Positions 1 through 9,163 of a stretch of DNA of 64,000 nt are shown here, one piece after another. Position 1 is the stretch's first letter; each line of letters starts with the position of its first letter. The DNA lies in assembly GCA_947456825.1 (NCBI GenBank), contig CANGTM010000001.1, forward strand, positions 1 through 64,000, read 5' to 3'. Below the pieces are notes generated by a model. The model was not told where the DNA came from and did no database searches. It saw nothing but the letters and a program-made list of their open reading frames with translations. The position numbers and the translations under genes were made by a program. This DNA is from Chitinophagaceae bacterium (GTDB lineage: Bacteria > Bacteroidota > Bacteroidia > Chitinophagales > Chitinophagaceae).

Positions 1-2306
1 AAATCTTCCATAAGATCTGAAGTGCCCAGCCTCAAAATACCATTGAGCGGATTGTTGTTGCTCAGTTGAATGGGGCCTCTTCCGCCCTGGTAGGGTTGAA
101 AGCGAGTGACCAGTACGTTATTGTTGAATCCGCTGACCAGGTAATCGTTGAAAAACTTGGCAGGACGATATTCAAAGATCTTTGAGCGAGCGCTTTTGCG
201 AGGTGAAGTCGCTGCAGAAGTGCTTGCGCCTGTCGTTACCGGGGTGCCTGCCGTTTCGTCCTCGAAACCACTGCTAAATACAGTTTTGGTCTTGTCTGGT
301 TTTGGGCTTTCTATAGTAGGTGTCACCGTGGGCGCTAAGCGTCGGTTGCTCTTTTTTTCTTCTTCGATCAGTTTTCTAAAATATTCACTCGGACGCGCCG
401 TGATATTTCTTCTGCGAAGGGTGCTCTCATCGACCTTTAAGCGGTATAATAGCTTGGCATCGCCCAGGCGAACTACCTCGCTCACTTGTTGGTTGTCGCC
501 GGCCGTACGGGTTTCGAGCAAGCTGCTTTGATAGTTGGTGAGCGGAAACACATAGGCCGAATCGAGGGTCACCGATACGAATCCGACCGAATCAATATCT
601 GTTTTATCCCATTCCTTGAGTACGCTGTCTACGTCACTGCGGGGCGGATTCCGCAACACTTCGTCTCCGATAAATACCAATGTATCGAGACCGGCTCTTT
701 CGGTGGTGAAGAAACCGGCATAGCGATTACCGATACCGTTCTCGTCGCTTACGAATGTAAAATGGCTGGTGTTGTACTGCGAGGGATAGCGGGCATTGCC
801 TCTCACTAAGTTGGTGAGCTGAGAAATTTGACGGCTTTCTGATTTATTCCAATTGTCAACCAAGAATATGTTATAAGGCCGTTTCGGGAGTGGTCCCTCT
901 TCGCTGCGGGCAGTTGCATTGGGTCGGGCACTTGAAAAAAGAATACCGGTCTTATTGGGAAAGGCTACAAACGAAGGGTCCAGGTCGTCGTAAATGTCAT
1001 TGGTGATCTGTTCGATCTGTTGCTTATCGATCTTATAAACGTAGATGTCGGATTGTCCGCTTCTGACCGCACTCAAGATGAGCGTGTTGTTGTCGAGCAT
1101 GTACTTCATGTCGGTCACCTGGTCGAACTTGTCAAAGACCTGTCGGTTGATCTTTATACGACGGGTCATGTCGTAGACAAAGAAATTGATCTCTCCTTTT
1201 TCAGCGTATAAAACGGCCAGACGGGTTCCTTTGCCATCCCAGGCCAGCAGTGGGTAGTTGGGGTTGCGATCTTCTTCGCGTGAGAGGACGCCTTGCTTGA
1301 GCAATACATTTCGTTTTACGAAATTCTCCATCAATACCACTTGTATGCGTCCTTGCTTGTACTCGGTTACGGCATAAGAGAAGCTACGGGGAACAGGGTT
1401 GGCATTAAAATGATAAAAATCTTTTTTGCCCGCGTATTCGCTAACGGCCAGTTGGCCACGGGGGGCATTGCGTCTTCCTTTGATATCCTTAAAATAAACG
1501 CTCTGCATATCGTTCATGAAGTCTTGCAGCAGTCCCTTGAATTTCTTTTTGGAAAGCCTGTAAGCAGCGCTGTTGAGATTACGAAAGTTGCGCGCCAGAT
1601 TCAAGAAGTACGTCACCTTGTTCTTTCCGTATTTATCGGCTACGTATTTCCAAAAGGCTTGTCCGGCCAGGTTAGGTTTTTCGAAGGCAAATTGGTAAAA
1701 GTTGCGGTAGCTGCCGGTCAGCATCACCGCTCTGAGTTCATCGTCGAGCGCGGTGTTCCAGTTTTCGGCAGCGTAATAAATATAACCGTCAGTAAGCCAC
1801 TTGGGCAGGTCGAGTAGCGCCTGGTTAGCTGCATACTCCCCCAGGTCTTCTCCGAAAAGCAGGTTCTCTACCAGGTTACGGGCAATGCCTTGTCGTATCT
1901 GCAACCGAAGATGCTCGCGATTACCATCGTAGTATACGATCATTTTGTTATTGACCAGCTTGGTCAGTCCTCCGGTATTTTGCCAGTCGATCCCCATGCC
2001 GATATTCGATTGCTGCATCTCGTCATAATTGTTATAAATAACAATGTTGAGGCGACGCTGCAAGCCGAACTCGACGAAGCGTTCTATGGATGAAAGTTCA
2101 GCTTCGGCGATCTGAGAAACAAACTCGCCAAGTCCTAAACCGTCTTGACTAAAGTAACAATTGAAATTATCGCTTTGGTAATACTTCCATTTGAACGTTT
2201 GGTACTGCACGCGGTTCTTGCCGAACTGCACGGTATTGACCTGGGCATTGGTTTGCAATGCGACACCCATTACCCCCAACATAAAGAACCACCGGACTTT
2301 GTTCAT
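1..2306 (-). CDS. TolB/WD40-like beta-propeller periplasmic protein, C-terminal part runs off the window
   Basis: Not in ORF track because open at the window edge. Reverse strand reads MNKVRWFFMLGVMGVALQTNAQVNTVQFGKNRVQYQTFKW... and stays in frame to base 1 (...NNNPLNGILRLGTSDLMED). Signal peptide and propeller-like repeats (SQITNL..., AWDGKGTRLAVLY). Confidence 0.75.
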   Translation of the reverse strand, partial: MNKVRWFFMLGVMGVALQTNAQVNTVQFGKNRVQYQTFKWKYYQSDNFNCYFSQDGLGLGEFVSQIAEAELSSIERFVEFGLQRRLNIVIYNNYDEMQQSNIGMGIDWQNTGGLTKLVNNKMIVYYDGNREHLRLQIRQGIARNLVENLLFGEDLGEYAANQALLDLPKWLTDGYIYYAAENWNTALDDELRAVMLTGSYRNFYQFAFEKPNLAGQAFWKYVADKYGKNKVTYFLNLARNFRNLNSAAYRLSKKKFKGLLQDFMNDMQSVYFKDIKGRRNAPRGQLAVSEYAGKKDFYHFNANPVPRSFSYAVTEYKQGRIQVVLMENFVKRNVLLKQGVLSREEDRNPNYPLLAWDGKGTRLAVLYAEKGEINFFVYDMTRRIKINRQVFDKFDQVTDMKYMLDNNTLILSAVRSGQSDIYVYKIDKQQIEQITNDIYDDLDPSFVAFPNKTGILFSSARPNATARSEEGPLPKRPYNIFLVDNWNKSESRQISQLTNLVRGNARYPSQYNTSHFTFVSDENGIGNRYAGFFTTERAGLDTLVFIGDEVLRNPPRSDVDSVLKEWDKTDIDSVGFVSVTLDSAYVFPLTNYQSSLLETRTAGDNQQVSEVVRLGDAKLLYRLKVDESTLRRRNITARPSEYFRKLIEEEKKSNRRLAPTVTPTIESPKPDKTKTVFSSGFEDETAGTPVTTGASTSAATSPRKSARSKIFEYRPAKFFNDYLVSGFNNNVLVTRFQPYQGGRGPIQLSNNNPLNGILRLGTSDLMED

Positions 2307-2309
2307 GGC

Positions 2310-2317
2310 TATCTTTG
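2310..2317 (+). promoter_or_regulatory. Bacteroidota -7 box TATCTTTG before MBL hydrolase
   Basis: Exact TAnnTTTG, 32 nt from ATG 2350. Confidence 0.5.
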
Positions 2318-2349
2318 TAAATAGGCATTAAAAATACGAAAACCCCGCT

Positions 2350-2991
2350 ATGTTAACGCTGGAGTCTCATCTGTTTAACCCCGTACACGAGAACACCTAC
2401 CTGGTCTATAACGATAAAAAGGAGGCGCTCATTATCGATCCGGGTTGTTATTTTCCCGAGGAAAGACAGCAACTAAAGGACCGCATTGAACAGCTGGGGC
2501 TTAAGCCTCGCTTATTGGTCAATACCCATTGTCATCTCGACCATGTTTTTGGTAACCGTTTTGTGCACGAAACCTGGGGGTTAGAATTGCATTTTCATGC
2601 TCTTGAGCAAAAGGTATTCGATTTTGCCCCCATGGCCGGAACGGCCTGGAACCTGCCCTTTGATCAATACGAGGGGCCGGTCCACCACCTGTCTGAGGCC
2701 GATCCCTTGCTGCTGGGCGAGGACAAACTTGAGATCTTGCTGACCCCTGGCCATTCTCCGGGTAGTATCTCTCTCTATTACCCCAGCGGTAATTGGGTGA
2801 TCGCAGGCGATGTGCTCTTTAGGGAAAGTGTGGGCAGGACAGACCTGCCCGGTTCTGATTTTAATACCCTCGCTCAAAGCATTCGTACTCAACTCTACAC
2901 GTTGCCAGATGACACCCAGGTGCATTCAGGCCACGGAATGCCTACTACCATTGGTCATGAAAAAGAGCACAATCCATTTGTAAAGCCCTGA
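2350..2991 (+). CDS. MBL-fold metallo-hydrolase (glyoxalase II-like)
   Basis: HxHxDH motif (NTHCHLDHVFGNR), LTPGHSPGSISLY, AGDVLF, SGHGMPT. Confidence 0.9.
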   Translation: MLTLESHLFNPVHENTYLVYNDKKEALIIDPGCYFPEERQQLKDRIEQLGLKPRLLVNTHCHLDHVFGNRFVHETWGLELHFHALEQKVFDFAPMAGTAWNLPFDQYEGPVHHLSEADPLLLGEDKLEILLTPGHSPGSISLYYPSGNWVIAGDVLFRESVGRTDLPGSDFNTLAQSIRTQLYTLPDDTQVHSGHGMPTTIGHEKEHNPFVKP

Positions 2992-3101
2992 TTTACCGGT
3001 GTCTCTGGAAACCGCTTCGACACCATGCTATATCCGCAGCACGTGCCTTGCTTACATAAGGATACATGCCCGGTAACTAGCGAATCAACGAATGTAAGGG
3101 G

Positions 3102-4616
3102 TCAAGCCCTTTTTGCGCGGGCCCAGTTAAATTGTTCTTTTCGCTGCACTGTATACAAAAATACCGCCAATAGTGCAGTGGCCAGCCCCATATTTAGAAC
3201 AGGATTCTCCAGTGAGTTGATCACCCAGCGATGAAAGATGTACAGTCCGGCAGCAAGGGCCAGATAAAATGATATCTTTTTTACAGGATAGGGTACAGGA
3301 TAGTGTTTTTGACCAATCATATAACTGCTGGTCATCATAAAAAAATAACAGCAAAAGCTGGCCAGTGCAGCACCCAGATACCCTAATGCGGGAATGAGCG
3401 AAGTGGTCAGTATGACAGTGATGACCGTACCACCGATGGTAATAAGTGCGCCAATAAAATTATTGTTCGTGAGCTTGTACCAAATGCTAAGATTATAATA
3501 TATGCCCAAAAAAATGTTGGCCATGGCAATAAGGGGTACCACATCAAGACCCTCTGTCCAGCGAGTTCGGTCGATCGCCTCAAAGAACCACTTGACCAGG
3601 TCGAGGTATAGGGACAGTCCTAAAAATAAAAGGCAACATACGATCACGAAGTAATTCATGATGCGGGCATAGGTCTGAGGAGCATCGGCCGCCTGGCTTC
3701 GGTTAAAAAAGAACGGCTCCGCCGCCATTCGAAATGCCTGGATCGCGATGGTGATCACAATGGAGAGCCTAACGATATTGCCGAACACACCCAGTTGATG
3801 CTTGGCCTCTTCTACCGGAAGGTCGACCACAAATTGGTACAGTAATCGGCTCAGCATATCATTGGCGATGCCTCCCATCCCTACCAATACCAGTGGCCAT
3901 GCATAACGCATTACTTTTTTAAAAAGAGCCCCATCAAAATAAAATCGAACGGACAACCACTCTTTGCCAAGCAGCAGTAGGGAAAACAGACTTCCGAAAA
4001 AATTTCCTATCAAAAACCACACGATCCCGCTCTCGTGGGAGGGATAGAGAGCACCCAGGGGTGATTGCGGATGTGCTTGCAGGTAGCGGGGAATGATTCC
4101 AATAAAAACGATCACCACCACAATATTGACGAACACCGAGGCCATTTTGGCCAACGCGTATCGTCGCGGGCGATCTTCTTGCCGCAGTTTGGCAAACGCC
4201 AAGGTCGACAGTGCATCCAGCCCTAAGATTCCGATCATCCAGCGAATGTATTCGGTGTGGTTATCGAGGCGCCCCCATGTGGCTAGCTGGTCTTGCATCG
4301 ACCAAAGGATGGCACTGAAAAGAAGCGATGAAAAAAGCAATGCCACGGAGAGGGTATTGTACAGACGGTCTCGGTCTTCGGTGGTCGAGAAACGAAAGTA
4401 GGCCGTCTCGAGCCCATAGGTATAAATAATGTTTAAAAAAGCAACAGTGGCGTAGACCAAGGTCAGATCGGCCGTGATGGCAGGTTCCTTAAAGATCAAC
4501 GGCAGACTCAGATTCATCAAGTAACCCAAAAAACGGCTGGTTACTCCGGGTAGTCCGTACCAGAGGGTTTGTCCTGCCAGTTTCTTGATACCGCTCACTG
4601 CCAAAATGTTTTGCAT
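3102..4616 (-). CDS. Polysaccharide/oligosaccharide flippase-like multi-TM membrane protein (MOP superfamily)
   Basis: 504 aa, many TM segments, N-terminal IKKLAGQTLWYGLPGVTSRFLGYLMNLSLPL typical of Wzx/MurJ-like exporters. Confidence 0.8.
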   Translation of the reverse strand: MQNILAVSGIKKLAGQTLWYGLPGVTSRFLGYLMNLSLPLIFKEPAITADLTLVYATVAFLNIIYTYGLETAYFRFSTTEDRDRLYNTLSVALLFSSLLFSAILWSMQDQLATWGRLDNHTEYIRWMIGILGLDALSTLAFAKLRQEDRPRRYALAKMASVFVNIVVVIVFIGIIPRYLQAHPQSPLGALYPSHESGIVWFLIGNFFGSLFSLLLLGKEWLSVRFYFDGALFKKVMRYAWPLVLVGMGGIANDMLSRLLYQFVVDLPVEEAKHQLGVFGNIVRLSIVITIAIQAFRMAAEPFFFNRSQAADAPQTYARIMNYFVIVCCLLFLGLSLYLDLVKWFFEAIDRTRWTEGLDVVPLIAMANIFLGIYYNLSIWYKLTNNNFIGALITIGGTVITVILTTSLIPALGYLGAALASFCCYFFMMTSSYMIGQKHYPVPYPVKKISFYLALAAGLYIFHRWVINSLENPVLNMGLATALLAVFLYTVQRKEQFNWARAKRA

Positions 4617-4673
4617 AAAGATAGCGGTTCTGTGCGTTGCGGTGCAGTATCTTTAGGCAACAATTTGAATGCT

Positions 4674-5345
4674 ATGAAAAACTATCTACTGCTTTTACTG
4701 TTTGTTGGGGTTGCGCAGTCCTCGCTATGGGCGCAGGTCTATGAGGGTACTGCTGAGTACGATAAAAAGAAAATGGCCGCCTTTATTGCGGAGTTCAATT
4801 ATCCCGCTGCGGCCGTTGAAAATGCTATTGTAAAGCGATTTGCCAAATTGGGTTATCGTCCACGGGAGGAGAAGGGCATTCTCAACAAGGACAAAGGGTA
4901 CAAAGTTTTTGCCGGCGCTATCATGCCGGACATCACCGAAGGGCAGGCCGATTTTTTGGTACGAGTAGAAAGCCGCAGCCGTAAAGGAAGCGAAGACGCT
5001 TTATTGACATTGGTCGTTACGCAAGGGGGTGAGGCACTGGGTCGTTCCGTTAGTGAATCACGTGCCGAGCGGATAAAAGATTTTTTACGTGGTCTCAATC
5101 CCGACGTGCTGGCAGAAAGTCTCGAGCTCGATATCAAGGCACAAGAGGAAGCCATCGTAAAGGCCGAGAAAAAACTTGAATCACTAAAAAAAGACCAGGC
5201 CGAACTGGAGCGCAAATTGGAATTGAACAAACAGTCACAACGCGATACCGAGAACGAGATCGCTGCTAAAAAAGAGGGCCTCGAGGTGTTAAAGTCAAGA
5301 CGAGTTATTCCGGCCGTGCCAAACGCCGGTCAGTTACAAAACTAG
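4674..5345 (+). CDS. Secreted/periplasmic hypothetical protein with C-terminal coiled coil
   Basis: ORF 4569..5345; likely start at internal ATG 4674 (MKNYLLLLLFVGVAQSSLWAQ signal peptide). Heptad-rich KAEKKLESLKKDQAELERKLELNKQ. Confidence 0.7.
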   Translation: MKNYLLLLLFVGVAQSSLWAQVYEGTAEYDKKKMAAFIAEFNYPAAAVENAIVKRFAKLGYRPREEKGILNKDKGYKVFAGAIMPDITEGQADFLVRVESRSRKGSEDALLTLVVTQGGEALGRSVSESRAERIKDFLRGLNPDVLAESLELDIKAQEEAIVKAEKKLESLKKDQAELERKLELNKQSQRDTENEIAAKKEGLEVLKSRRVIPAVPNAGQLQN

Positions 5346-6354
5346 AGTCGGTCAGCGTCTTTAAAAAGACCATCAATTGATCGGCCTGTTGGTTACTCAT
5401 CGAAATACCCTGTTGCAATAGAGGATCTAGCGTGGGGCCGGACTGTACCTGAAAGCGATAATGATTAATGCACTGCTGTATCGATATGAAACGTCCGTCG
5501 TGCATATAGTTCGACGATAAATAGCAGTTGCGCAGCGTTGGTACTTTGAACTTAACGGAATCGCTGCTTAAAAAAGTAATTCGCATCCTTCCCAGATCAT
5601 TCAGGGCGAGATCTACCGGTAGTCCGATATTTCTGAAGCTATGATCGGTAAACAGCGGTTCACGGTGACAACTGTTGCAGTGTTGTAAGAACAGCTGATA
5701 GCCTGCTTGCTCCTGGCTGTTAAAGGTGGTAAGCCCTTTTTTGAATTGATCGTATCGACTGTTTGCGCTGACCATGGTGGCTGTAAATTGTGCAAGGGCT
5801 TTTACAATTTGTAGCGGCTCAATAGAGGAGGTCTTAAAGACGGTCTGAAAATCTTTTTTATAAGAGGGGTCTGCCTCTAATTTTCTGATGATATTGGGAA
5901 AGGTCTCGCCCATTTCGTGGTCGCCAGTAATCGGGTGGGTGGCTTCTAGTTCCAGGGTTTGAAATTGTCCATCCCAATGAAAATAAGGTGCCCAGGCCAG
6001 GTTTACGAGCACTGGAGCATTACGGAGTGTATGTGAGTTGTTGACACCATGGCTGCGGTCGTGCTCAAAGGTGCCAAAAGAAGACAGTTGCTCGTGACAA
6101 GATGAACAAGGGTGCTGATTGTCGATAGATAATTTTTTTTCGTAAAACAGGCGACGCCCTAGTTCAACGCCCTCCAGACTCAATGGGTTCTCGCTGTTGT
6201 TGTACAGCGGTGCGGGAAATCCCGGTGGCACTGGCAATGAGTAAGGGGTCAGTGTGCGTAGCTCAACGGCTTTGTTACAGCTGCTCAGCAGCCGAGGTAT
6301 TCCCGCGGCAAGCATCAGTAAAGCGATCAATGAGAACAATGGCTTTTTCATCAC
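5305..6354 (-). CDS. Di-haem cytochrome c peroxidase family protein
   Basis: Two CxxCH haem motifs (CSSCHEQ, CNSCHRE), lipoprotein-like N-terminus, MHDGRF motif. Confidence 0.9.
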   Translation of the reverse strand: MMKKPLFSLIALLMLAAGIPRLLSSCNKAVELRTLTPYSLPVPPGFPAPLYNNSENPLSLEGVELGRRLFYEKKLSIDNQHPCSSCHEQLSSFGTFEHDRSHGVNNSHTLRNAPVLVNLAWAPYFHWDGQFQTLELEATHPITGDHEMGETFPNIIRKLEADPSYKKDFQTVFKTSSIEPLQIVKALAQFTATMVSANSRYDQFKKGLTTFNSQEQAGYQLFLQHCNSCHREPLFTDHSFRNIGLPVDLALNDLGRMRITFLSSDSVKFKVPTLRNCYLSSNYMHDGRFISIQQCINHYRFQVQSGPTLDPLLQQGISMSNQQADQLMVFLKTLTDSSFVTDRRLARPE

Positions 6355-6359
6355 TTTTC

Positions 6360-6773
6360 CTATTCCTCAAAAGGACCTCTCGGTCTTTTTCTGTTTAGTT
6401 TGACGGCGCTACGCTGTTTTTTTTGTTCAATTCTTTTTTCATGAACCCCTTTGGGAACCGCCGTGGCGATGCGCAGTTTCTTTCGTTTCAGTGCCCCGGA
6501 GATCAGTTGCTTTATTTTTCTAAGGGCTTCTTCTTTATTTGCCAACTGGGTGCGGTGAGTCTGGCACTTGACCAGCAGGCATCCGGCCTCATTGATCCGG
6601 TTCGTTAGTTTTTCTCTGACCAGGGCGATCTGTGAGGGGGTCAGTGCTTTTGTTTGGTTCAGGTCTAGGGAGGCCAGCACAGCGGTCTCTACCTTGTTGA
6701 CATTCTGCCCCCCTTTGCCGCCGCTTCGGCTGGTCGTGATCCGGATCTCCTTTATGAGGGGCTCAAAATTCAT
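6360..6773 (-). CDS. arfB: Alternative ribosome-rescue factor / peptidyl-tRNA hydrolase ArfB
   Basis: GGQ motif in TTSRSGGKGGQNVNKVET and basic C-terminal tail (KKLRIATAVPKGVHEKRIEQKKQRSAVKLNRKRP). Start chosen at MNFEPL; ORF extends to 6794. Confidence 0.9.
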   Translation of the reverse strand: MNFEPLIKEIRITTSRSGGKGGQNVNKVETAVLASLDLNQTKALTPSQIALVREKLTNRINEAGCLLVKCQTHRTQLANKEEALRKIKQLISGALKRKKLRIATAVPKGVHEKRIEQKKQRSAVKLNRKRPRGPFEE

Positions 6774-6791
6774 TTGTACTTTTACCACTAT

Positions 6792-6799
6792 CAAATTTA
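6792..6799 (-). promoter_or_regulatory. -7 box TAAATTTG before arfB
   Basis: Exact TAnnTTTG, 18 nt before ATG 6773. Confidence 0.5.
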
Positions 6800-6807
6800 A
6801 CTTATTT

Positions 6808-7260
6808 ATGCGAGCGGTCGTTCAGCGTGTCAGCGAGGCTTCGGTAACTATCGCAACAGCCGTGCATGCGGCCGTGGGTCCGGGCTTGCTGGTGCTGCTT
6901 GGTATCGAATTGGCCGATCAGCAAGAAGATATCGACTGGCTGGCCTCAAAAATTGTGCAACTCCGCATATTTAATGACGAGAGCGGTCAACTAAATCGAT
7001 CGTTGCAAGAGATAAATGGCGAGATCTTGCTCATCAGCCAGTTTACCTTGCAGGCGGCCACTAAAAAAGGTAATAGGCCTTCGTTCATAAAAGCGGCGCG
7101 ACCTGAGCAAGCGGTGCTACTCTACGAACAGATGATCGCCAGGTTACGCACGGAGCTGGGTCCTCGCTTAAAGACCGGTGTATTTGGCGCCGATATGAAG
7201 GTGAGGCTTTGCAACGACGGCCCCGTTACCATCTGGTTCGACACCAAGAATAAAGAGTAA
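6808..7260 (+). CDS. dtd: D-aminoacyl-tRNA deacylase
   Basis: MRAVVQRVSEASVTI start, LLISQFTL motif, NDGPVTIWFDT C-terminus. Confidence 0.95.
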   Translation: MRAVVQRVSEASVTIATAVHAAVGPGLLVLLGIELADQQEDIDWLASKIVQLRIFNDESGQLNRSLQEINGEILLISQFTLQAATKKGNRPSFIKAARPEQAVLLYEQMIARLRTELGPRLKTGVFGADMKVRLCNDGPVTIWFDTKNKE

Positions 7261-7309
7261 GATCAACTAATAAGGATAATAAACCCTAGTATAGGACTAA
7301 ACCAATTAC

Positions 7310-7636
7310 ATGACGATTCAAGAAGCCCAACAACAGGTGGACCAGTGGATTCATACCTACGGTGTTCGCTACTTTAGCGAGCTGACCAATATGGCCATTT
7401 TGACAGAGGAAGTAGGAGAGCTGGCGCGGCTGATGGCCCGTCAATACGGCGATCAAAGTTTCAAGCCCTCCGATACCAAGAAAGAGTTATCAGAAGAATT
7501 GGCCGACATACTCTGGGTGCTGCTCTGCATCGCCAACCAGACAGGTGTCGATCTGACCCAAGCCCTGCAACAGAGCATAGAGAAAAAAACAACCCGCGAT
7601 AAAGACCGGCATCATAACAACCAAAAGTTACACTAA
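7310..7636 (+). CDS. MazG-like nucleotide pyrophosphohydrolase
   Basis: LTEEVGELARLM and SEELADILWVLLCIAN (EExxE...ExxD) motifs. Confidence 0.9.
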   Translation: MTIQEAQQQVDQWIHTYGVRYFSELTNMAILTEEVGELARLMARQYGDQSFKPSDTKKELSEELADILWVLLCIANQTGVDLTQALQQSIEKKTTRDKDRHHNNQKLH

Positions 7637-7648
7637 CCCGTTAGGGTT

Positions 7649-7656
7649 TATATTTG
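7649..7656 (+). promoter_or_regulatory. -7 box TATATTTG before glyS
   Basis: Exact TAnnTTTG, 6 nt before ATG 7663. Confidence 0.6.
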
Positions 7657-7662
7657 CAGCCT

Positions 7663-9123
7663 ATGGCCAACGATACCCAACTGTTTCAGGCGATTATTTC
7701 GCATGCCAAGGAGTACGGATTTATATTTCCCAGCAGTGAGATCTATGATGGACTGCAGGCAGTGTATGATTACGGCCAGATGGGCAGCGAGCTGAAAAAG
7801 AACATCAAAGACCATTGGTGGAAGAGCATGACCCAGCTGCGAGACGACGTAGTGGGTATTGATGCGGCGATCTTTATGCACCCTACCACCTGGAAAGCCA
7901 GTGGCCACGTCGACAATTTCAACGACCCGATGATCGATAACCGCGATAGCAACAAGCGTTATCGGGTCGATCATTTGGTAGAGGCCCATGCCGAAACGCT
8001 CAAAGCAGCCGGAAAAGAAAAAGAGGCGGCTTCACTGGTAACCGCCATGGAAAGCCTGCTGGCGGCCGATGATTTTACGGGGCTAAAAAAACTGATCGAA
8101 GAAAATCGCATCAACTGTGCTGTCAGCGGTACCTGCAACTGGACCGACATTCGTCAGTTCAACCTGATGTTCGCCACCGAATTTGGGGCTACCAGTGGTG
8201 AGGAAGATAATAAAGTGTACCTGCGTCCTGAGACCGCTCAGGGAATTTTTGTGAATTTCCTCAATGTGCAAAAGACCGGTCGAATGAAAGTGCCCTTTGG
8301 TATTGCCCAGGTCGGAAAAGCTTTTCGTAACGAGATTGTGGCTCGTCAGTTCGTCTTTAGAATGCGTGAGTTCGAGCAAATGGAAATGCAGTTCTTTGTT
8401 CGGCCCGGAACCCAGCAGCAGTGGTACGCGTATTGGAAGGAACAGCGCCTGCAGTGGCACCTCGCCTTAGGCCTACCGGCCGAAAAGTATCGCTATCACG
8501 ACCACATCAAGCTGGCCCATTATGCCGATGCGGCCTGCGATATTGAGTTTGATTTTCCTATTGGTTTCAAAGAACTAGAGGGAATTCATAGCCGCACGGA
8601 TTTTGACCTGCGGCAACACCAGGAGTACAGCAAAAAGAAACAGCAATATTTCGATAACGATGTCGATCCTGCTACGGGTAAGCCCTATGGCAACTATATT
8701 CCCTATGTGGTCGAAACTTCCATTGGGCTTGACAGGATGTTCTTGGCCGTACTTTCTCATGCGTACCAGGAGCAAGACTTAAGTACGCCCGATAAGCAAG
8801 ACAGCAGGGTTGTGCTTAAGTTTCCCCCTAAGCTGGCCCCCATCAAGATGGCCGTATTGCCGCTCAATAAAAAAGATGGTCTTCCCGAGATCGCGCTGGA
8901 TATCATCAATACGTGCAAACAAGATTTTCGCTGTTTTTACGAAGAAAAAGATTCCATCGGTAAGCGGTATCGTCGTATGGATGCCCTGGGAACTCCTTTT
9001 TGCGTTACGGTCGATTATCAAACTAAAGAAGATCAGACCGTCACCATCCGTCATCGCGATTCCATGCAGCAAGAGCGCGTGCCCATTGCCCGTCTAAGGG
9101 ATTTGGTCAACGAAGCCTTATAG
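7663..9123 (+). CDS. glyS: Glycyl-tRNA synthetase (class II, eukaryote/archaeal-like alpha2 type)
   Basis: RPETAQGIFVNFLNV, FRNEIVARQFVFRMREFEQMEMQFFV, ETSIGLDRMFLAVL motifs. ORF track start 7654 is a TTG; ATG is at 7663. Confidence 0.95.
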   Translation: MANDTQLFQAIISHAKEYGFIFPSSEIYDGLQAVYDYGQMGSELKKNIKDHWWKSMTQLRDDVVGIDAAIFMHPTTWKASGHVDNFNDPMIDNRDSNKRYRVDHLVEAHAETLKAAGKEKEAASLVTAMESLLAADDFTGLKKLIEENRINCAVSGTCNWTDIRQFNLMFATEFGATSGEEDNKVYLRPETAQGIFVNFLNVQKTGRMKVPFGIAQVGKAFRNEIVARQFVFRMREFEQMEMQFFVRPGTQQQWYAYWKEQRLQWHLALGLPAEKYRYHDHIKLAHYADAACDIEFDFPIGFKELEGIHSRTDFDLRQHQEYSKKKQQYFDNDVDPATGKPYGNYIPYVVETSIGLDRMFLAVLSHAYQEQDLSTPDKQDSRVVLKFPPKLAPIKMAVLPLNKKDGLPEIALDIINTCKQDFRCFYEEKDSIGKRYRRMDALGTPFCVTVDYQTKEDQTVTIRHRDSMQQERVPIARLRDLVNEAL

Positions 9124-9163
9124 CGTTTGCTACAGCGTTATAGACAGAAGGACTTTTCTGGCG

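Noticed and set aside
1293-1817. 174-aa plus-strand ORF (and 148..531, 486..809, 1020..1211, 1890..2093)
   Set aside because: All are antisense to the single long minus-strand beta-propeller gene open from 2306 through base 1.
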